Positions 9,401-17,599 of a stretch of DNA of 38,243 nucleotides are shown one piece after another. The stretch comes from Flavobacteriaceae bacterium bin25 (GTDB lineage: Bacteria; Bacteroidota; Bacteroidia; Flavobacteriales; Flavobacteriaceae). Below the pieces are notes generated by a model. It was given only the letters and a program-made list of their open reading frames with translations, had not been told where the DNA came from and made no database searches. The translations under genes were made by a program, and so were the position numbers. The stretch's first letter is position 1, and each line of letters opens with the position of its first letter. The DNA lies in NCBI GenBank assembly GCA_002238525.1, contig MPMN01000025.1:1-38243 (forward strand). The letters are read 5' to 3'.

Positions 9401-9832
9401 TTTTATTTTTGACAATTGTTGGGCTTGTATATTTTGAACCGAGTAGCCTAGAGCTTTTTCTGACCTCTCAATTCCTAAGGCTGTAATTACAACTTCGTCT
9501 AATCCTGTTGAGGGAATTAATTGAACCACAATATTCTCACCAAAAGGGGACAGAATAACACGATCTTCAAAACCAATGTAGGAAAACACGATCTCGTCTT
9601 CTTCATTGGCTTGAATTTGAAATTGCCCATCAAAATCAGAAATTACTCCTGTCTGTGATGTTGTATTTATGATGGTTGCACCAGATAAAGGCAAACCATT
9701 ATCATCTGTAACCTTACCTGTAACAATCTTTTGAGCATAGGAAGTTTGAATCCCCACTAGAATCAAAAAGAGCAAAAACGAACCTTTTTTTAATGATAAC
9801 CCAATAAAATAGGGTAACAACCTTCTTCTCAT
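6497..9832 (-). CDS. SusC/RagA-type TonB-dependent outer-membrane transporter
   Basis: This is a TonB-driven outer-membrane channel of 1111 residues. An N-terminal signal peptide ends near SYAQ (about 34). A carboxypeptidase-regulatory-like domain follows (KIVTGKVTDDNGLPLSGA, to about residue 110), then the junction EVVITALGIERSEKALGYS, the plug domain (SAISGKVSGV, TIRGTSSLVGNNQPLFVVNG) and a long beta barrel ending in a terminal Phe (GINLNLSF). It is first in a minus-strand operon with the susD-like and BCCT genes. The 137-bp upstream gap is very AT-rich and abuts transposon debris. I found no clear TAnnTTTG promoter there. No FecR/anti-sigma gene is adjacent and there is no N-terminal STN domain, so sigma/anti-sigma signalling through this receptor is unlikely. 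Confidence 0.95.
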   Translation of the reverse strand: MRRRLLPYFIGLSLKKGSFLLFLILVGIQTSYAQKIVTGKVTDDNGLPLSGATIINTTSQTGVISDFDGQFQIQANEEDEIVFSYIGFEDRVILSPFGENIVVQLIPSTGLDEVVITALGIERSEKALGYSVQNIQAQQLSKIKSSNIVSAISGKVSGVSIRSSSAGPTASANITIRGTSSLVGNNQPLFVVNGMPITNDLYNFDNGLNGSTTIDFGNAAQIINADDIQQISILKGPAASALYGSRAANGVILVETKTGHIKSRGLGVEINTSVTMSTPLKLPRYQNTYGYGGGGKYSYKDGSTFIGADDNYDAYAENWGPEMNGQNVIQFNSDGQPVPFTAAPKNIRNFYEDALTHVTNLSINNMTEDSQSRFSYTHMGNQGILPNTSLQRNTFQASVGKLLFNEKLDVQFNSMFVRSFSDNIPNSGYDESSSVMYVWLWFPRQTEIADMRDYWQIGKEGIQQQYIENLWGNNPYFIMHENTNAFQSNRLISNVQLTYDFNQFANLRIHYGVDYLDEQRQFRRAPSTKVVLNGSYREDEISFIERNAEFLFNFNPTPERDNKFDVDLRIGGNLMHQTALTGIANNPELQIFGTEDSVYTLTNSRSGVLVESKRSASKINSLFGLFSVDYDDWAYLDLTYRNDWASSLVSPILGNEESRFSYGYPSVSSSLVLSEVLPLPYAISFLKLRASYAEVGNAAPPYSFQSTFTPQSPYGSSPVFSTSRLIPDPEVKNETTTATELGIDLRLLDGQLNLDLTYYKMNSFNQIITLPVGKSSGYDYYLTNGGEISNKGFEISLESNIGYTKYFQWTQVINFSRNRAIVESLPDVIKSGQYSIVADVFPNDPGSSDLEYVAQRGELLGQLVGLGFQRGPDGQIIHEKGLPLLTSEKVSAGSYQPDFLLGLYNQFRYKNIELGFLIDGQVGGRVYSRQHALLATSGSIINNDDPNLPLSTLEGRTAYSVSYPDGSSKPTYTLVQEGGVVAPGLMYDQAGNLVPNTVQVPAGGASYAGYFYNYYGNGFNRDNIEASTYDSTFFKLREVSLTFELKSELINAWGMQSASVSLIGRNLFLFTSVPTIDPEVYSIRNGIFVNGYESNSIPSTRSFGINLNLSF

Positions 9833-9969
9833 AAAACAAACACTTTACACACTTACAAACCGAAAAACCTAACATGTATAGTTTAAAATCATTTAAGGGC
9901 TATCAAGCAACATTTAAAAAAAAACTTATAATCAAGTAATTCATCACGAAGATAACATAATTTATTCAC

Positions 9970-11107
9970 TTGCTCCATACTAAAATAATTTTCTATGGCA
10001 ATACAAATAGACATACAACTAAAAGAGATTGTAAGCTAACTGAAGAATCTCTTGCCAAGCAAAATATTCGTACAAATAAAGGTAAAGTTAAGATGCTTCT
10101 CTTGGTAAAACAGGGAAAAGTGACTTATGCTAAGGACTTAATCCCCAGACTTAAGGTTTGTCGTAAGACTATTTATGGTTGGAAGAGGAAGTATGCTCAA
10201 TTCTGTTGAAAGAAATTATTGGCAAGGAAAAAGCATGGCAGCAATACCCCAGTGATTGAAGAACGAACCTAAGCAGCAAAGTTTGCAGATCCTTTAACAA
10301 CCATTACTAGTTATGTTGAGTTACTAGATTGGTTGCATTGAAAATAGCAGTCTAGTGTTAAATATACCCTCACTTCATAAGCATTGCTGAAAACATCACA
10401 ATAATACGTTAAAAGTGTCCAGAATTTCTCGTCATAAAAAAGATAAAGAGGCTGAACGAGACTTTAAAAACACATCCTGATAAGCTGCTTAAGATTAGAA
10501 ACATAATAGATGAGGATAAGTTTGATTCCTTCAATCTTTATTTTCAAGATGAATCTCGTTTTGGATTGATGACCAAACATAAGCGTTTATTGGTTTCCTA
10601 AGGTGTCAAGCCGATTGGTAAGTATCAGTACAGCTGTCAATCGCTTTGGTTATGGGGTTGCTTTTCACCTATCACAGGGAATAGCTTCTATTGGGAGAGA
10701 TCATCAGGGTCTCATGGTCTTTTCGAGGGTTTTCTACAAGATTCTTGTCCCCTCTCAGAGGGTTAGCAAACAAAATCCGAAAGAACTTAAAATCCTGATG
10801 ACAGACGACCGCATAGCGCTAGGCGTTCCATCTAAGTAAAATAATTAAATGTTAGCCAATGCTGGCTTTCATGCTTCTAAGAATATGACCTTCCATAAAA
10901 CATCAAGATCATCAGAATTCCTCCTTATACCCCAGAACTTAATCCTATTGAAAAGGTATGACAATGGATGAAAGAAAAAGTGGCTATGAAATTCCTTAAA
11001 GATATTGAATCTCAAAAGAAAAATAACTGAGATGATTACTCAACCTGATTCTGAACTCATAAAATCTATTATAGGGGCTATGATTTATACACCAAAACCT
11101 TTTTGAG
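9970..11107 (+). pseudogene. Decayed IS630-type transposase
   Basis: Pieces of one transposase lie in order but in different frames with many stops. An N-terminal helix-turn-helix part (9970-10209) includes VTYAKDLIPRLKVCRKTIYG. Next come a middle piece RISRHKKDKEAERDFKNT (near 10420) and a catalytic piece FNLYFQDESRFGLMTKHKR (near 10535). VKPIGKYQYSYQSLWLWG continues the homology in another frame, followed by KELKILMTDD. ANAGFHAS stands where DNAGFH is expected, and IRIPPYTPELNPIEKV is the last catalytic-region motif (near 10905). This order matches IS630-family DDE transposases. Several frameshifts and stop codons make it non-functional. I could not define terminal inverted repeats. It sits directly upstream of the susC operon, which reads in the opposite direction. 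Confidence 0.8.
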
Positions 11108-11207
11108 CAATTATAAAGTGTAAATGGTATTATATGCTCATGGGAAGAAAAATGAACCGCATCCAGATAAACTATATCCTATTCTAGAATAAACCCAAGA
11201 CAGTAGT

Positions 11208-11669
11208 CTACTTTGCTAGGTAAGTAATCTTATCCCGAACTTTTTCTGTTATTCTTGATATGGCTGACCTTGATAGGTTTATCTTCATCTTCTCCGCCAT
11301 GAAATCCTCTATTTCCGTATTGGTCACCCCTTTGGAATATAAAGCAATGACCAGTTCTTCTAAATCCGGACTTTTTTTACTCCGCTTGGGTAATATTTGT
11401 GGCTCAAATGTCCCCTTGCGATCACGAGGTACTCTGATATCCAAAAGTCCAAACCTAGTTTTTAGTTTCTTGGAGGTGTAACCATTACGGGCATTGTCCG
11501 AATTAGTGCGGGCACTCTTCTTGTATTTTAAATGTTCTTCCTGTTCAGCCTTTAAAAGCATTTCGATTACTTCTGTAAAAAAAGCACTCGCAAACTCGGT
11601 GCCCTCAGTAGTAGATTGGACCTTGGCTAAGATCCCACTATCTTTGGAAATTTGTCTAAATTCATTCAT
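11208..11669 (-). pseudogene. IS256-family transposase, truncated
   Basis: The 153 codons correspond to the N-terminal part of a Transposase_mut/IS256 enzyme, which is normally about 400 residues. Recognisable pieces are FASAFFTEVIEMLLKAEQEEH, RNGYTSKKLKTRFGLLDIRV, PRDRKGTFEPQILPKRSKK and LVIALYSKGVTNTEIEDFM. All are typical of the region before the DDE core. The frame ends at a TAG at 11208-11210, before the catalytic domain, so no activity is expected. The ATG start is 111 bp from the element end. Confidence 0.85.
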
Positions 11670-11780
11670 GAATGTATTTTTAAGTGTAAAATATGTTCTA
11701 TTAAATCACGTCAGAAAATACAAAAAATCAAGTGATGCTTATGTAACCATTTGATTTCTATTTACCCAATTTTCGATACT
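11208..11780 (-). mobile_element. IS256-family element, 5' fragment
   Basis: This covers the N-terminal third of an IS256-type transposase plus its upstream end. The outer end, GATTTCTATTTAC followed by a GATACT boundary near 11780, matches a second copy at 24080-24147, which identifies it as an element terminus. The 3' two-thirds of the transposase and the other terminus are absent. What follows toward lower coordinates is unrelated sequence and then IS630 debris. Confidence 0.75.
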
Positions 11781-11865
11781 TCCCAAGGAAAGATTCTGCT
11801 AAATCTTGACATACCCACAAAACTACCGGCAATCTTACCTATATTAAGATTCATACCATTCAAAA

Positions 11866-11900
11866 AAAATCCAACAAACCTGCAAGGTCTGCTGGATTTT
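11866..11900 (-). terminator. Rho-independent terminator after hsp20
   Basis: Arms AATCCA and TGGATT flank an inner ACCT/AGGT stem with two mismatches and a short GCA loop. On the minus strand the stem is followed by a run of eight T residues (11862-11869). It lies 26 bp past the hsp20 stop. A shorter T run on the plus strand makes weak bidirectional use possible, shielding hsp20 from the IS debris. Confidence 0.7.
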
Positions 11901-11925
11901 TATCTTTTCAAATAAACAATGTAGT

Positions 11926-12360
11926 TTATTTGATAGCGATTAGTTTCTTGGAATCGGATTCAACCTCTACTAACTTTGCTAAAGTGATACGTAGAATCCC
12001 ATCCTGATACTTAGCATTGATGCTATCAGTGTTGACATTTTCAGGAAGCTCAAAACTCCTTTCAAATGAAGTGAAAGCAAACTCTCGTTTGATAAAATCA
12101 TCTTCACGAGTTTGGTTTTCTGTCTTCTTTGAAGTTGAAATTGTCAAAACTCCATGATCCAATTCCACTTGGAAATCTTTTTTCTTCATTCCAGGAACCG
12201 CAAAATCAAGCTCATAATGCTTGTCAGTTTCTCTGATATTCACCATCGGAGAACTGTTCTTGAATACTGGAAGATCAAAATTCCAGTCCCAATCTTTGCC
12301 GAAAAGGCTAGTATCCAAACTCGTTGGAAACAATCTTAAAGGTGTTTTAGATAAAAACAT
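11926..12360 (-). CDS. Hsp20/alpha-crystallin small heat-shock protein
   Basis: This is an ATP-independent holdase chaperone of 144 residues, normal for bacterial Hsp20. After a short N-terminal arm (WDWNFDLPVF), the alpha-crystallin domain runs from about 38 to 135: PMVNIRETDKHYELDFAVPGM, then KKKDFQVELDHGVLTIS, the FIKREFAFTSFERSFELPENV strand pair and KYQDGILRITLAK with the GxLxI-type motif. The C-terminus ends KKLIAIK, an I-x-I anchor used for oligomer assembly. It is a single-gene unit with its own terminator. I did not find a convincing heat-shock operator such as CIRCE upstream. Confidence 0.96.
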   Translation of the reverse strand: MFLSKTPLRLFPTSLDTSLFGKDWDWNFDLPVFKNSSPMVNIRETDKHYELDFAVPGMKKKDFQVELDHGVLTISTSKKTENQTREDDFIKREFAFTSFERSFELPENVNTDSINAKYQDGILRITLAKLVEVESDSKKLIAIK

Positions 12361-12481
12361 GGCTTAAAAATTTAAAGGTTAACATACGATAACCTATATA
12401 CAAATTCCATTCCTAAAGAAAATATAAGTCAATTTGTCAGCAATATTGAGTTAGATAACCAATATATATGCCATATTGGCA

Positions 12482-13672
12482 TCATCTAATTGTTTTATGT
12501 ACTAAATCTGCTACTTCTTGGAACAGTATGGTGGAATGAACATTGAGTTTTGATTCTGAAATAATTTGTTTTGCTATGTCAGCATTAGTTCCTTGGAGTC
12601 TTACGATGATTGGAACCTGGATTTCTCCTAAATTTTTATATGCCTCAACTATTCCTTTTGCCACCTTATCACAGCGGACAATACCACCAAAGATATTGAC
12701 CAAGATACATTTGACCTTTGGATCTCTAAGTATCAATCTAAATCCTGTTTCTACTCTCTTACTATCAGCAGTCCCGCCGACATCAAGAAAATTTGCTGGT
12801 TCACCGCCTGACTGTTTGATTAAATCCATAGTGGCCATCGCCAATCCAGCTCCATTGACCATACATCCAACATTCCCTCCTAATGTTACATAATTCAGTC
12901 CTGCTTCACCTGCTTCTATTTCAATAGGATGTTCCTCAGTTAAATCCCTTAATTCAATAAAATCTTTATGTCGGAAAAGGGCATTTTTATCTAGAGTAAC
13001 TTTACAATCAACTGCCATGATTTGATTGTCAGAAGTTTTGAATACTGGATTGATTTCAAACAATGAAGCATCAACCCCAACATATGCCTTATATAGGGAT
13101 GTGACAAATTTCGTCATTCGGCTAAATGTTATTCCTTTGAGATTAAGGTCAAAAGCGAGCTTGCGAGCTTGAAATGGCAAAAGACCGGTTGCAGGATTAA
13201 TTTCTTGTTTGAAAATGAGTTCTGGGGTATTTTCTGCAACAGCCTCAATGTCCATTCCCCCTTCGGAAGAGTATACAATCATGTTTTGACCTGATTTTCT
13301 ATTCAAAAGAATAGATAGATAGTACTCTTCAGGTTTCGATTCTCCAGGATAATATACATTCTGATCAATTAATACTTGATTAACACGTTTCCCTTCTGGC
13401 GGAGTTTGAGGAGTGATTAATTGCATTCCAATGATCTGTTCTGCATAAATTCTTACCTCATCTATGGAGGTCGCAATCTTTACTCCACCACCTTTACCCC
13501 TTCCGCCAGCATGAATTTGTGCTTTAACAGCAAATTTATTTGTACCGGTAATTTTTTGTATTTCCTTGGCCGCCTCAACAGCTTGGTCAGCCGTTTTGGC
13601 TACAAATCCTTTTGAAATTGCAACACCATAAGACTCAAGTAATGCTTTTCCTTGATATTCGTGTAGATTCAT
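12482..13672 (-). CDS. sucC: Succinyl-CoA synthetase beta subunit (ADP-forming)
   Basis: This TCA-cycle enzyme makes succinate, CoA and ATP/GTP from succinyl-CoA, in complex with SucD. It has 396 residues, standard for SucC. The start MNLHEYQGKALLESYGV is canonical. The ATP-grasp domain shows KAQIHAGGRGKGGGVK (50-65) and, later, LFEINPVF and DCKVTLD. The CoA-ligase part has GGTADSKRVETGFRLI and LVNIFGGIVRCDKVAKGI. sucD is not in this window, so the two subunits are unlinked here, as is common in Bacteroidota. A good promoter lies just upstream. Confidence 0.97.
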   Translation of the reverse strand: MNLHEYQGKALLESYGVAISKGFVAKTADQAVEAAKEIQKITGTNKFAVKAQIHAGGRGKGGGVKIATSIDEVRIYAEQIIGMQLITPQTPPEGKRVNQVLIDQNVYYPGESKPEEYYLSILLNRKSGQNMIVYSSEGGMDIEAVAENTPELIFKQEINPATGLLPFQARKLAFDLNLKGITFSRMTKFVTSLYKAYVGVDASLFEINPVFKTSDNQIMAVDCKVTLDKNALFRHKDFIELRDLTEEHPIEIEAGEAGLNYVTLGGNVGCMVNGAGLAMATMDLIKQSGGEPANFLDVGGTADSKRVETGFRLILRDPKVKCILVNIFGGIVRCDKVAKGIVEAYKNLGEIQVPIIVRLQGTNADIAKQIISESKLNVHSTILFQEVADLVHKTIR

Positions 13673-13699
13673 AAACTGTAGATTTCAATTCTTGAATGC

Positions 13700-13731
13700 C
13701 AAAAGTAAAATATTAGGCCAAATACATCCAA
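13700..13731 (-). promoter_or_regulatory. Putative sucC promoter (TTG-N21-TACTTTTG)
   Basis: On the minus strand, TACTTTTG (13700-13707) matches the Bacteroidota -7 consensus TAnnTTTG, and a TTG (13729-13731) lies 21 bp upstream, within the usual 17-23 bp. The -7 box is 27 bp from the sucC ATG. Confidence 0.5.
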
Positions 13732-13835
13732 GTCATCCCAAGATTAAACTTCCCTATTAGCAAACAAAAGTTATGAACCAAGTCAATGAGAAATTTGTTA
13801 TATATCTAACCCCTACTGATTATTTCATTAAAAAA

Positions 13836-13869
13836 TTGATTATTCTTCAAAACCTATAGGGTATATTTT
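13836..13869 (+). promoter_or_regulatory. Possible lysA promoter (TTG-N23-TATATTTT)
   Basis: TTG at 13836-13838 and TATATTTT at 13862-13869 are 23 bp apart. The -7 box has one mismatch to TAnnTTTG and ends 25 bp before the lysA ATG. The match is weaker than that of sucC. Confidence 0.35.
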
Positions 13870-13894
13870 AATTTCGTTCCATCAAAACCATACC

Positions 13895-15103
13895 ATGGAA
13901 AATCAACATTTGCTCTCTATTGCAAAGCAATTTGGAACTCCTATTTACGTCTATGACGGAAATAAAATTGCTGAACAATATAGAAGGTTACTTAGATCTT
14001 TTAGTGGAGTAAGTAATTTGAAAATTCAATACGCGTGCAAAGCCCTGACAAATATTTCAATTTTAAAGTTGATGAAAAATCTGGGGGCTGGTCTTGACAC
14101 AGTATCAATTCAGGAAGTCAAATTAGGATTAAAAGCTGGGTTTCAACCGGAGGAAATCTTTTTCACTCCAAATGGAGTTTCAATTGAGGAAATTGATCAA
14201 GTAGGCAAAATGGGCGTTCAAATCATTATTGATAATCTCTCTATGTTGGAACAATTTGGAAATATTAATCCCCAAGCTCCTACATGTATCCGACTTAATC
14301 CCCATATCATGGCAGGGGGAAATTCCAAAATTTCTGTCGGACATATTGACTCAAAGTTCGGTATTTCAATTCACCAATTTCCACATATTAAGCGTATTGT
14401 TGAAATCACAAAGATGAAAATCAATGGCATACATATGCATACTGGAAGTGATATTTTAGATATTGATGTTTTTCTTCAAGCAACTGAAATACTCTTTAAG
14501 TATGCTTTTGAATTTGACGATTTGGAATTTATTGATTTTGGAAGTGGATTTAAAGTATCCTACCATCAAAATGATTCCGAAACTAACATTGAAGAATTGG
14601 GCAAAAAACTGACCTTACGATTTAAGGAATTTTGCAAAAACTATGGTAGAGAAATTATTCTGGCATTTGAACCTGGGAAATTTTTGGTTAGTAAAGCCGG
14701 TTTCTTCTTAGCAAAAGTCAATACTATAAAGCAAACAACTTCTACAGTTTTTGCACATGTAGACTCCGGATTCAATCATCTGATACGCCCTATGTTTTAT
14801 GATGCTTTTCATCAGATTAATAATATTTCAAGCAACACAGGCAAGTGTCGATATTATACAGTGGTAGGCTATATATGTGAGACTGATACCTTTGGAACTA
14901 ACAGAAAAATATCAGAAATCACAGAAGGAGATATTTTGGCATTTTCTAATGCTGGAGCCTACTGCTATATGATGTCCAGTAATTATAATTCGCGATATCG
15001 TCCTGCTGAAGTACTATGGTATAAACATAAAGCCCATCTAATACGAAATAGAGAATCTTTTGAAGATTTAATTCGTCATCAAGTTGAAGTTTCTTGGGAT
15101 TGA
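13895..15103 (+). CDS. lysA: Diaminopimelate decarboxylase
   Basis: This PLP enzyme performs the last step of lysine synthesis, meso-DAP to L-lysine plus CO2. It has 402 residues, normal for the short LysA type. The fold-type III barrel carries the PLP lysine K49 in QYACKA, HTGSD (182-186), the phosphate-binding glycines in FIDFGSGFK (213-220), EPGK (259-262, usually EPGR), CET (328-330, usually CES) with the catalytic Cys, and GAYCYMMSSNYNSR (354-367). The last motif is typical of LysA rather than ornithine or carboxynorspermidine decarboxylases. It is transcribed alone, divergent from sucC, and starts with an ATG. Confidence 0.94.
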   Translation: MENQHLLSIAKQFGTPIYVYDGNKIAEQYRRLLRSFSGVSNLKIQYACKALTNISILKLMKNLGAGLDTVSIQEVKLGLKAGFQPEEIFFTPNGVSIEEIDQVGKMGVQIIIDNLSMLEQFGNINPQAPTCIRLNPHIMAGGNSKISVGHIDSKFGISIHQFPHIKRIVEITKMKINGIHMHTGSDILDIDVFLQATEILFKYAFEFDDLEFIDFGSGFKVSYHQNDSETNIEELGKKLTLRFKEFCKNYGREIILAFEPGKFLVSKAGFFLAKVNTIKQTTSTVFAHVDSGFNHLIRPMFYDAFHQINNISSNTGKCRYYTVVGYICETDTFGTNRKISEITEGDILAFSNAGAYCYMMSSNYNSRYRPAEVLWYKHKAHLIRNRESFEDLIRHQVEVSWD

Positions 15104-15268
15104 TAATAAGGTTTTGCTGCAGTGTATGTGTCCATTTTTTTGGCAATTGATTTTGAATCTTTTCTAGTTCTGTCTAATATCTTGTATTTTCCTTCTTAAA
15201 GGGTTTACCCGGACCAGTTTGATCATCTATAAGATTCATTACTCTTTTAGAAATCTCAGCGATTATTT

Positions 15269-15394
15269 TCACCTAAAAGACATACCTAGTCTCGCAACCA
15301 ATCTCCCGAAATCTCCATCGAATAAATCATCAAAAGGATTGAATTGTAATTCCTCAGGAAACCTGGAGTTCCATTCATCTATTCCTTTTTCGTA
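15269..15394 (-). pseudogene. Short 3' gene remnant
   Basis: In the 357-bp gap between lysA and the methyltransferase, the minus strand has 41 open codons after an in-frame TAA (15395-15397). They contain YEKGIDEWNSRFPEELQF, NPFDDLFDGDF and LVARLGMSFR before a stop at 15269-15271. The residues look like real protein but have no start. I do not recognise the family. The remainder of 15104-15460 shows nothing I can assign. Confidence 0.35.
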
Positions 15395-15460
15395 TTAGTG
15401 GATATGGGATTTCCCTATTGATTTCTCATTCCATCTGCTTTTCTATGAGCTACGAAATAT

Positions 15461-16312
15461 TTATTTGGTTGTGAGAAAGCAATATCTATACAATTGTAAA
15501 ATTAGTTGCCAATCCTCTGGGAAAGCGTCAATTATATCCTTACGACCAAATTGCTCTGCAAGCAAATAAAATGATCCAGTCTCTCCTAACTTATACTGGG
15601 TGTTTTTTTTGAAGATGCTCAAGTCTTTAAATCCAGTAGCAAAAGAAACATTTAAAGCTTTTTCTATTGCCCCAATTATTTTCATTTCTCTTGCACTATT
15701 TTGCTCACGATTTTGTAAATCCACTGAAAAATAATCAAATCCTAGCCCTAAAAAGGGCATATTATCTGCCAATGAGTTGATAAATGGGATTATACTTTCG
15801 GGAGGCAAATACATGGTATTGCCTTCCCATATAAATAGAGAAGGTAAAGTTAAATCAAACCCTACATCAACAAGGCCCTTAGATACATCTGTTTCTAAAT
15901 AGTTGGCCATCAAAGAAGGTGGTTGAGTCAAACCGTGTTTCTTTAATACTGCTGTTTTGTGTTCTAGAACAGCTCTTTGGTCTACTTCATAAAAAATTAC
16001 ACCAGCTCTATTCAATCGATGGGCGCGCATATCAAAACCACCCCCAAGAAGCACAATCTGTTTCACCCCTTTTTGAATTTGACTGTGAATTAATTCGTCA
16101 AAATAACGAGTTCGAAACCGTATCATTGAAGTGGAAGGAGTAAAAGCTAGCTCCATTTTTCTTACTGCTTCTTCGGCCAATGGATTAGAAAACCATTCTG
16201 CGAATGGGTCACTGAATAATGGGCGTTCTTTTTCAGACTCTAAATGCCTAATTGAAGCAATTACAAAAGCCGTAGCTCCGACTTTATTAATATCGTTGAT
16301 TTGATCTGTCAT
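15461..16312 (-). CDS. Class I SAM-dependent methyltransferase, LCM/PPM1 type
   Basis: This is a soluble O- or carboxyl-methyltransferase of the leucine-carboxyl-methyltransferase-like family (also known as TIGR00027/Omt). It has 283 residues. The order is typical: ATAFVIASIRHLESEKERP, LFSDPFAEWF, IRFRTRYFDELI, the SAM-binding strand KQIVLLGGGFDMRAHRL (about 84-100) and the acidic YEVDQ after it. FDLTLPSLFIWEGNTMYL and PFLGLGFDYFSVD follow. The start is a clear ATG. Family members methylate polyketides, small acids or protein C-termini; nothing nearby names the substrate. It stands alone between two long gaps. Confidence 0.9.
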   Translation of the reverse strand: MTDQINDINKVGATAFVIASIRHLESEKERPLFSDPFAEWFSNPLAEEAVRKMELAFTPSTSMIRFRTRYFDELIHSQIQKGVKQIVLLGGGFDMRAHRLNRAGVIFYEVDQRAVLEHKTAVLKKHGLTQPPSLMANYLETDVSKGLVDVGFDLTLPSLFIWEGNTMYLPPESIIPFINSLADNMPFLGLGFDYFSVDLQNREQNSAREMKIIGAIEKALNVSFATGFKDLSIFKKNTQYKLGETGSFYLLAEQFGRKDIIDAFPEDWQLILQLYRYCFLTTK

Positions 16313-16645
16313 AACTGTTAATTATTATTGATTTAATAGTTTCAAATAAGATGTTTTCTGAAGCATATTGTTACATCAAATAAGTCTATTTATTTCCAAA
16401 TACACCTAAATAAGAATGAAAATGAACACCTTCAACGAAAAATCCACATCTGAAATGGTGCTTTTCCATATTGAATGTGCAAGATACATTTTCTTCAAAA
16501 TCTGATTGATAATAATAGCAAAATAATAAGTAAAAATCGAAGAAAATAAATTTAAACTAGCAAAAAGTGATTAATTAGATTCATTCGACTCACTAACATT
16601 AAATTGTCCTGAAAAGAAACCTACAGCGATCTATAAAAAATGATT
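16313..16645. other. 333-bp intergenic gap, nothing assigned
   Basis: This is AT-rich DNA between the methyltransferase start and the end of the nitronate monooxygenase-like gene. I see no hairpin with a T run, no TAnnTTTG box with a partner, and no repeat shared with other parts of the window. A 29-codon plus-strand ORF at 16416-16505 has no supporting feature. Confidence 0.6.
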
Positions 16646-17590
16646 TTATTCGATTGGTTGAATTCTTATAAGGGCATGATTGAAGTCGCAGATTAGATGA
16701 TTGACAATTTTTTCAGCTGGCTGGATGGATTCAAATTGAGCCGATACTTGACCAATTTCCAACTCCCCCTGGTCTAAGTCTCCCTCAAACATTCCCCGTT
16801 TTGCTCTTCCTTTACCCAAAAGATGCTTTAATTGTTTTGTATCTGCTCCTTTGCTATAGACTTTTTCAAGGTCCCTATAAAACTCATTTTTTATCATCCG
16901 AACAGGGGCTAATTCCTTAAGTGTCAAAACTGTATGACCGTCATGAAGATCTATAATTTTTTGTTTAAACTTGATATGAGAGGAGGATTCATGACAAGCT
17001 GCAAAACGAGATCCCACTTGTACCCCATCTGCACCAAGAGAAAAAGCTGCCAGCATTGCTTCTCCTGAACCAATTCCTCCTGCTGCTATGATTGGAACCG
17101 ATGAAATTTTTTTGATTAGCGGGACAAGTACCATAGTAGTCGTTTCTTCCCTTCCATTGTGCCCTCCTGCTTCAAATCCCTCTGCTACAAGTAAATCAAT
17201 TCCACAATCTTGAGCCTTTAAAGCAAATTTTACAGAACTAATCACATGAGCGACTATAATTCCTTCATTTTTAAGGATTTGAGTCCATATAGCAGGGTTA
17301 CCTGCAGATGTAAAAACAATGGGAACTTTGTTCTGAATAATGACTTGAATTTGTTGTTCAACCTTACTGTACATAAGAGGTAAGTTCACCCCAAATGGTT
17401 TTTTGGTTGCTTTACCACATTTGATAATATGCTCATTCAGTAGGTCTGGTGTCATAGACCCTGCCCCGATAAGTCCTAAACCTCCAGCATTAGAAACTGC
17501 TGAGGCTAATTTCCATCCGCTATTCCAGACCATCCCGGCTTGGATAATAGGATATTTTATGCCCAATAATGATGTAAGTCGATTGTACAA
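16646..17590 (-). CDS. Nitronate monooxygenase / 2-nitropropane dioxygenase family flavoenzyme
   Basis: This FMN-dependent TIM-barrel oxidase has 314 residues. Family marks are GIKYPIIQAGMVWNSGWKLA (10-29), the glycine-rich SNAGGLGLIGAGS (33-45), PFGVNLPL (65-72), EGFEAGGHNG with the catalytic His candidate H144, and the FMN phosphate site AAGGIGSGEAMLAAFSLGAD followed by GVQVGSRFAA. Members oxidise alkyl nitronates such as propionate-3-nitronate; FabK enoyl reductases are close relatives. Absence of a fatty-acid gene context favours the nitronate branch. It starts with TTG 9 bp after the upstream TIM-barrel gene, so it is likely the last gene of that operon. Confidence 0.9.
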   Translation of the reverse strand: MYNRLTSLLGIKYPIIQAGMVWNSGWKLASAVSNAGGLGLIGAGSMTPDLLNEHIIKCGKATKKPFGVNLPLMYSKVEQQIQVIIQNKVPIVFTSAGNPAIWTQILKNEGIIVAHVISSVKFALKAQDCGIDLLVAEGFEAGGHNGREETTTMVLVPLIKKISSVPIIAAGGIGSGEAMLAAFSLGADGVQVGSRFAACHESSSHIKFKQKIIDLHDGHTVLTLKELAPVRMIKNEFYRDLEKVYSKGADTKQLKHLLGKGRAKRGMFEGDLDQGELEIGQVSAQFESIQPAEKIVNHLICDFNHALIRIQPIE

Positions 17591-17599
17591 AAAATAATC

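Noticed and set aside
5028-9832. SusCD pair as part of a polysaccharide utilisation locus
   Set aside because: No glycoside hydrolase, lyase, esterase or sulfatase lies nearby, and the coupled third gene is a BCCT transporter.
16416-16505. 29-codon plus-strand ORF in the gap before the methyltransferase
   Set aside because: No promoter, no recognisable motif and no signal peptide; ORFs of this size are expected by chance in AT-rich DNA.
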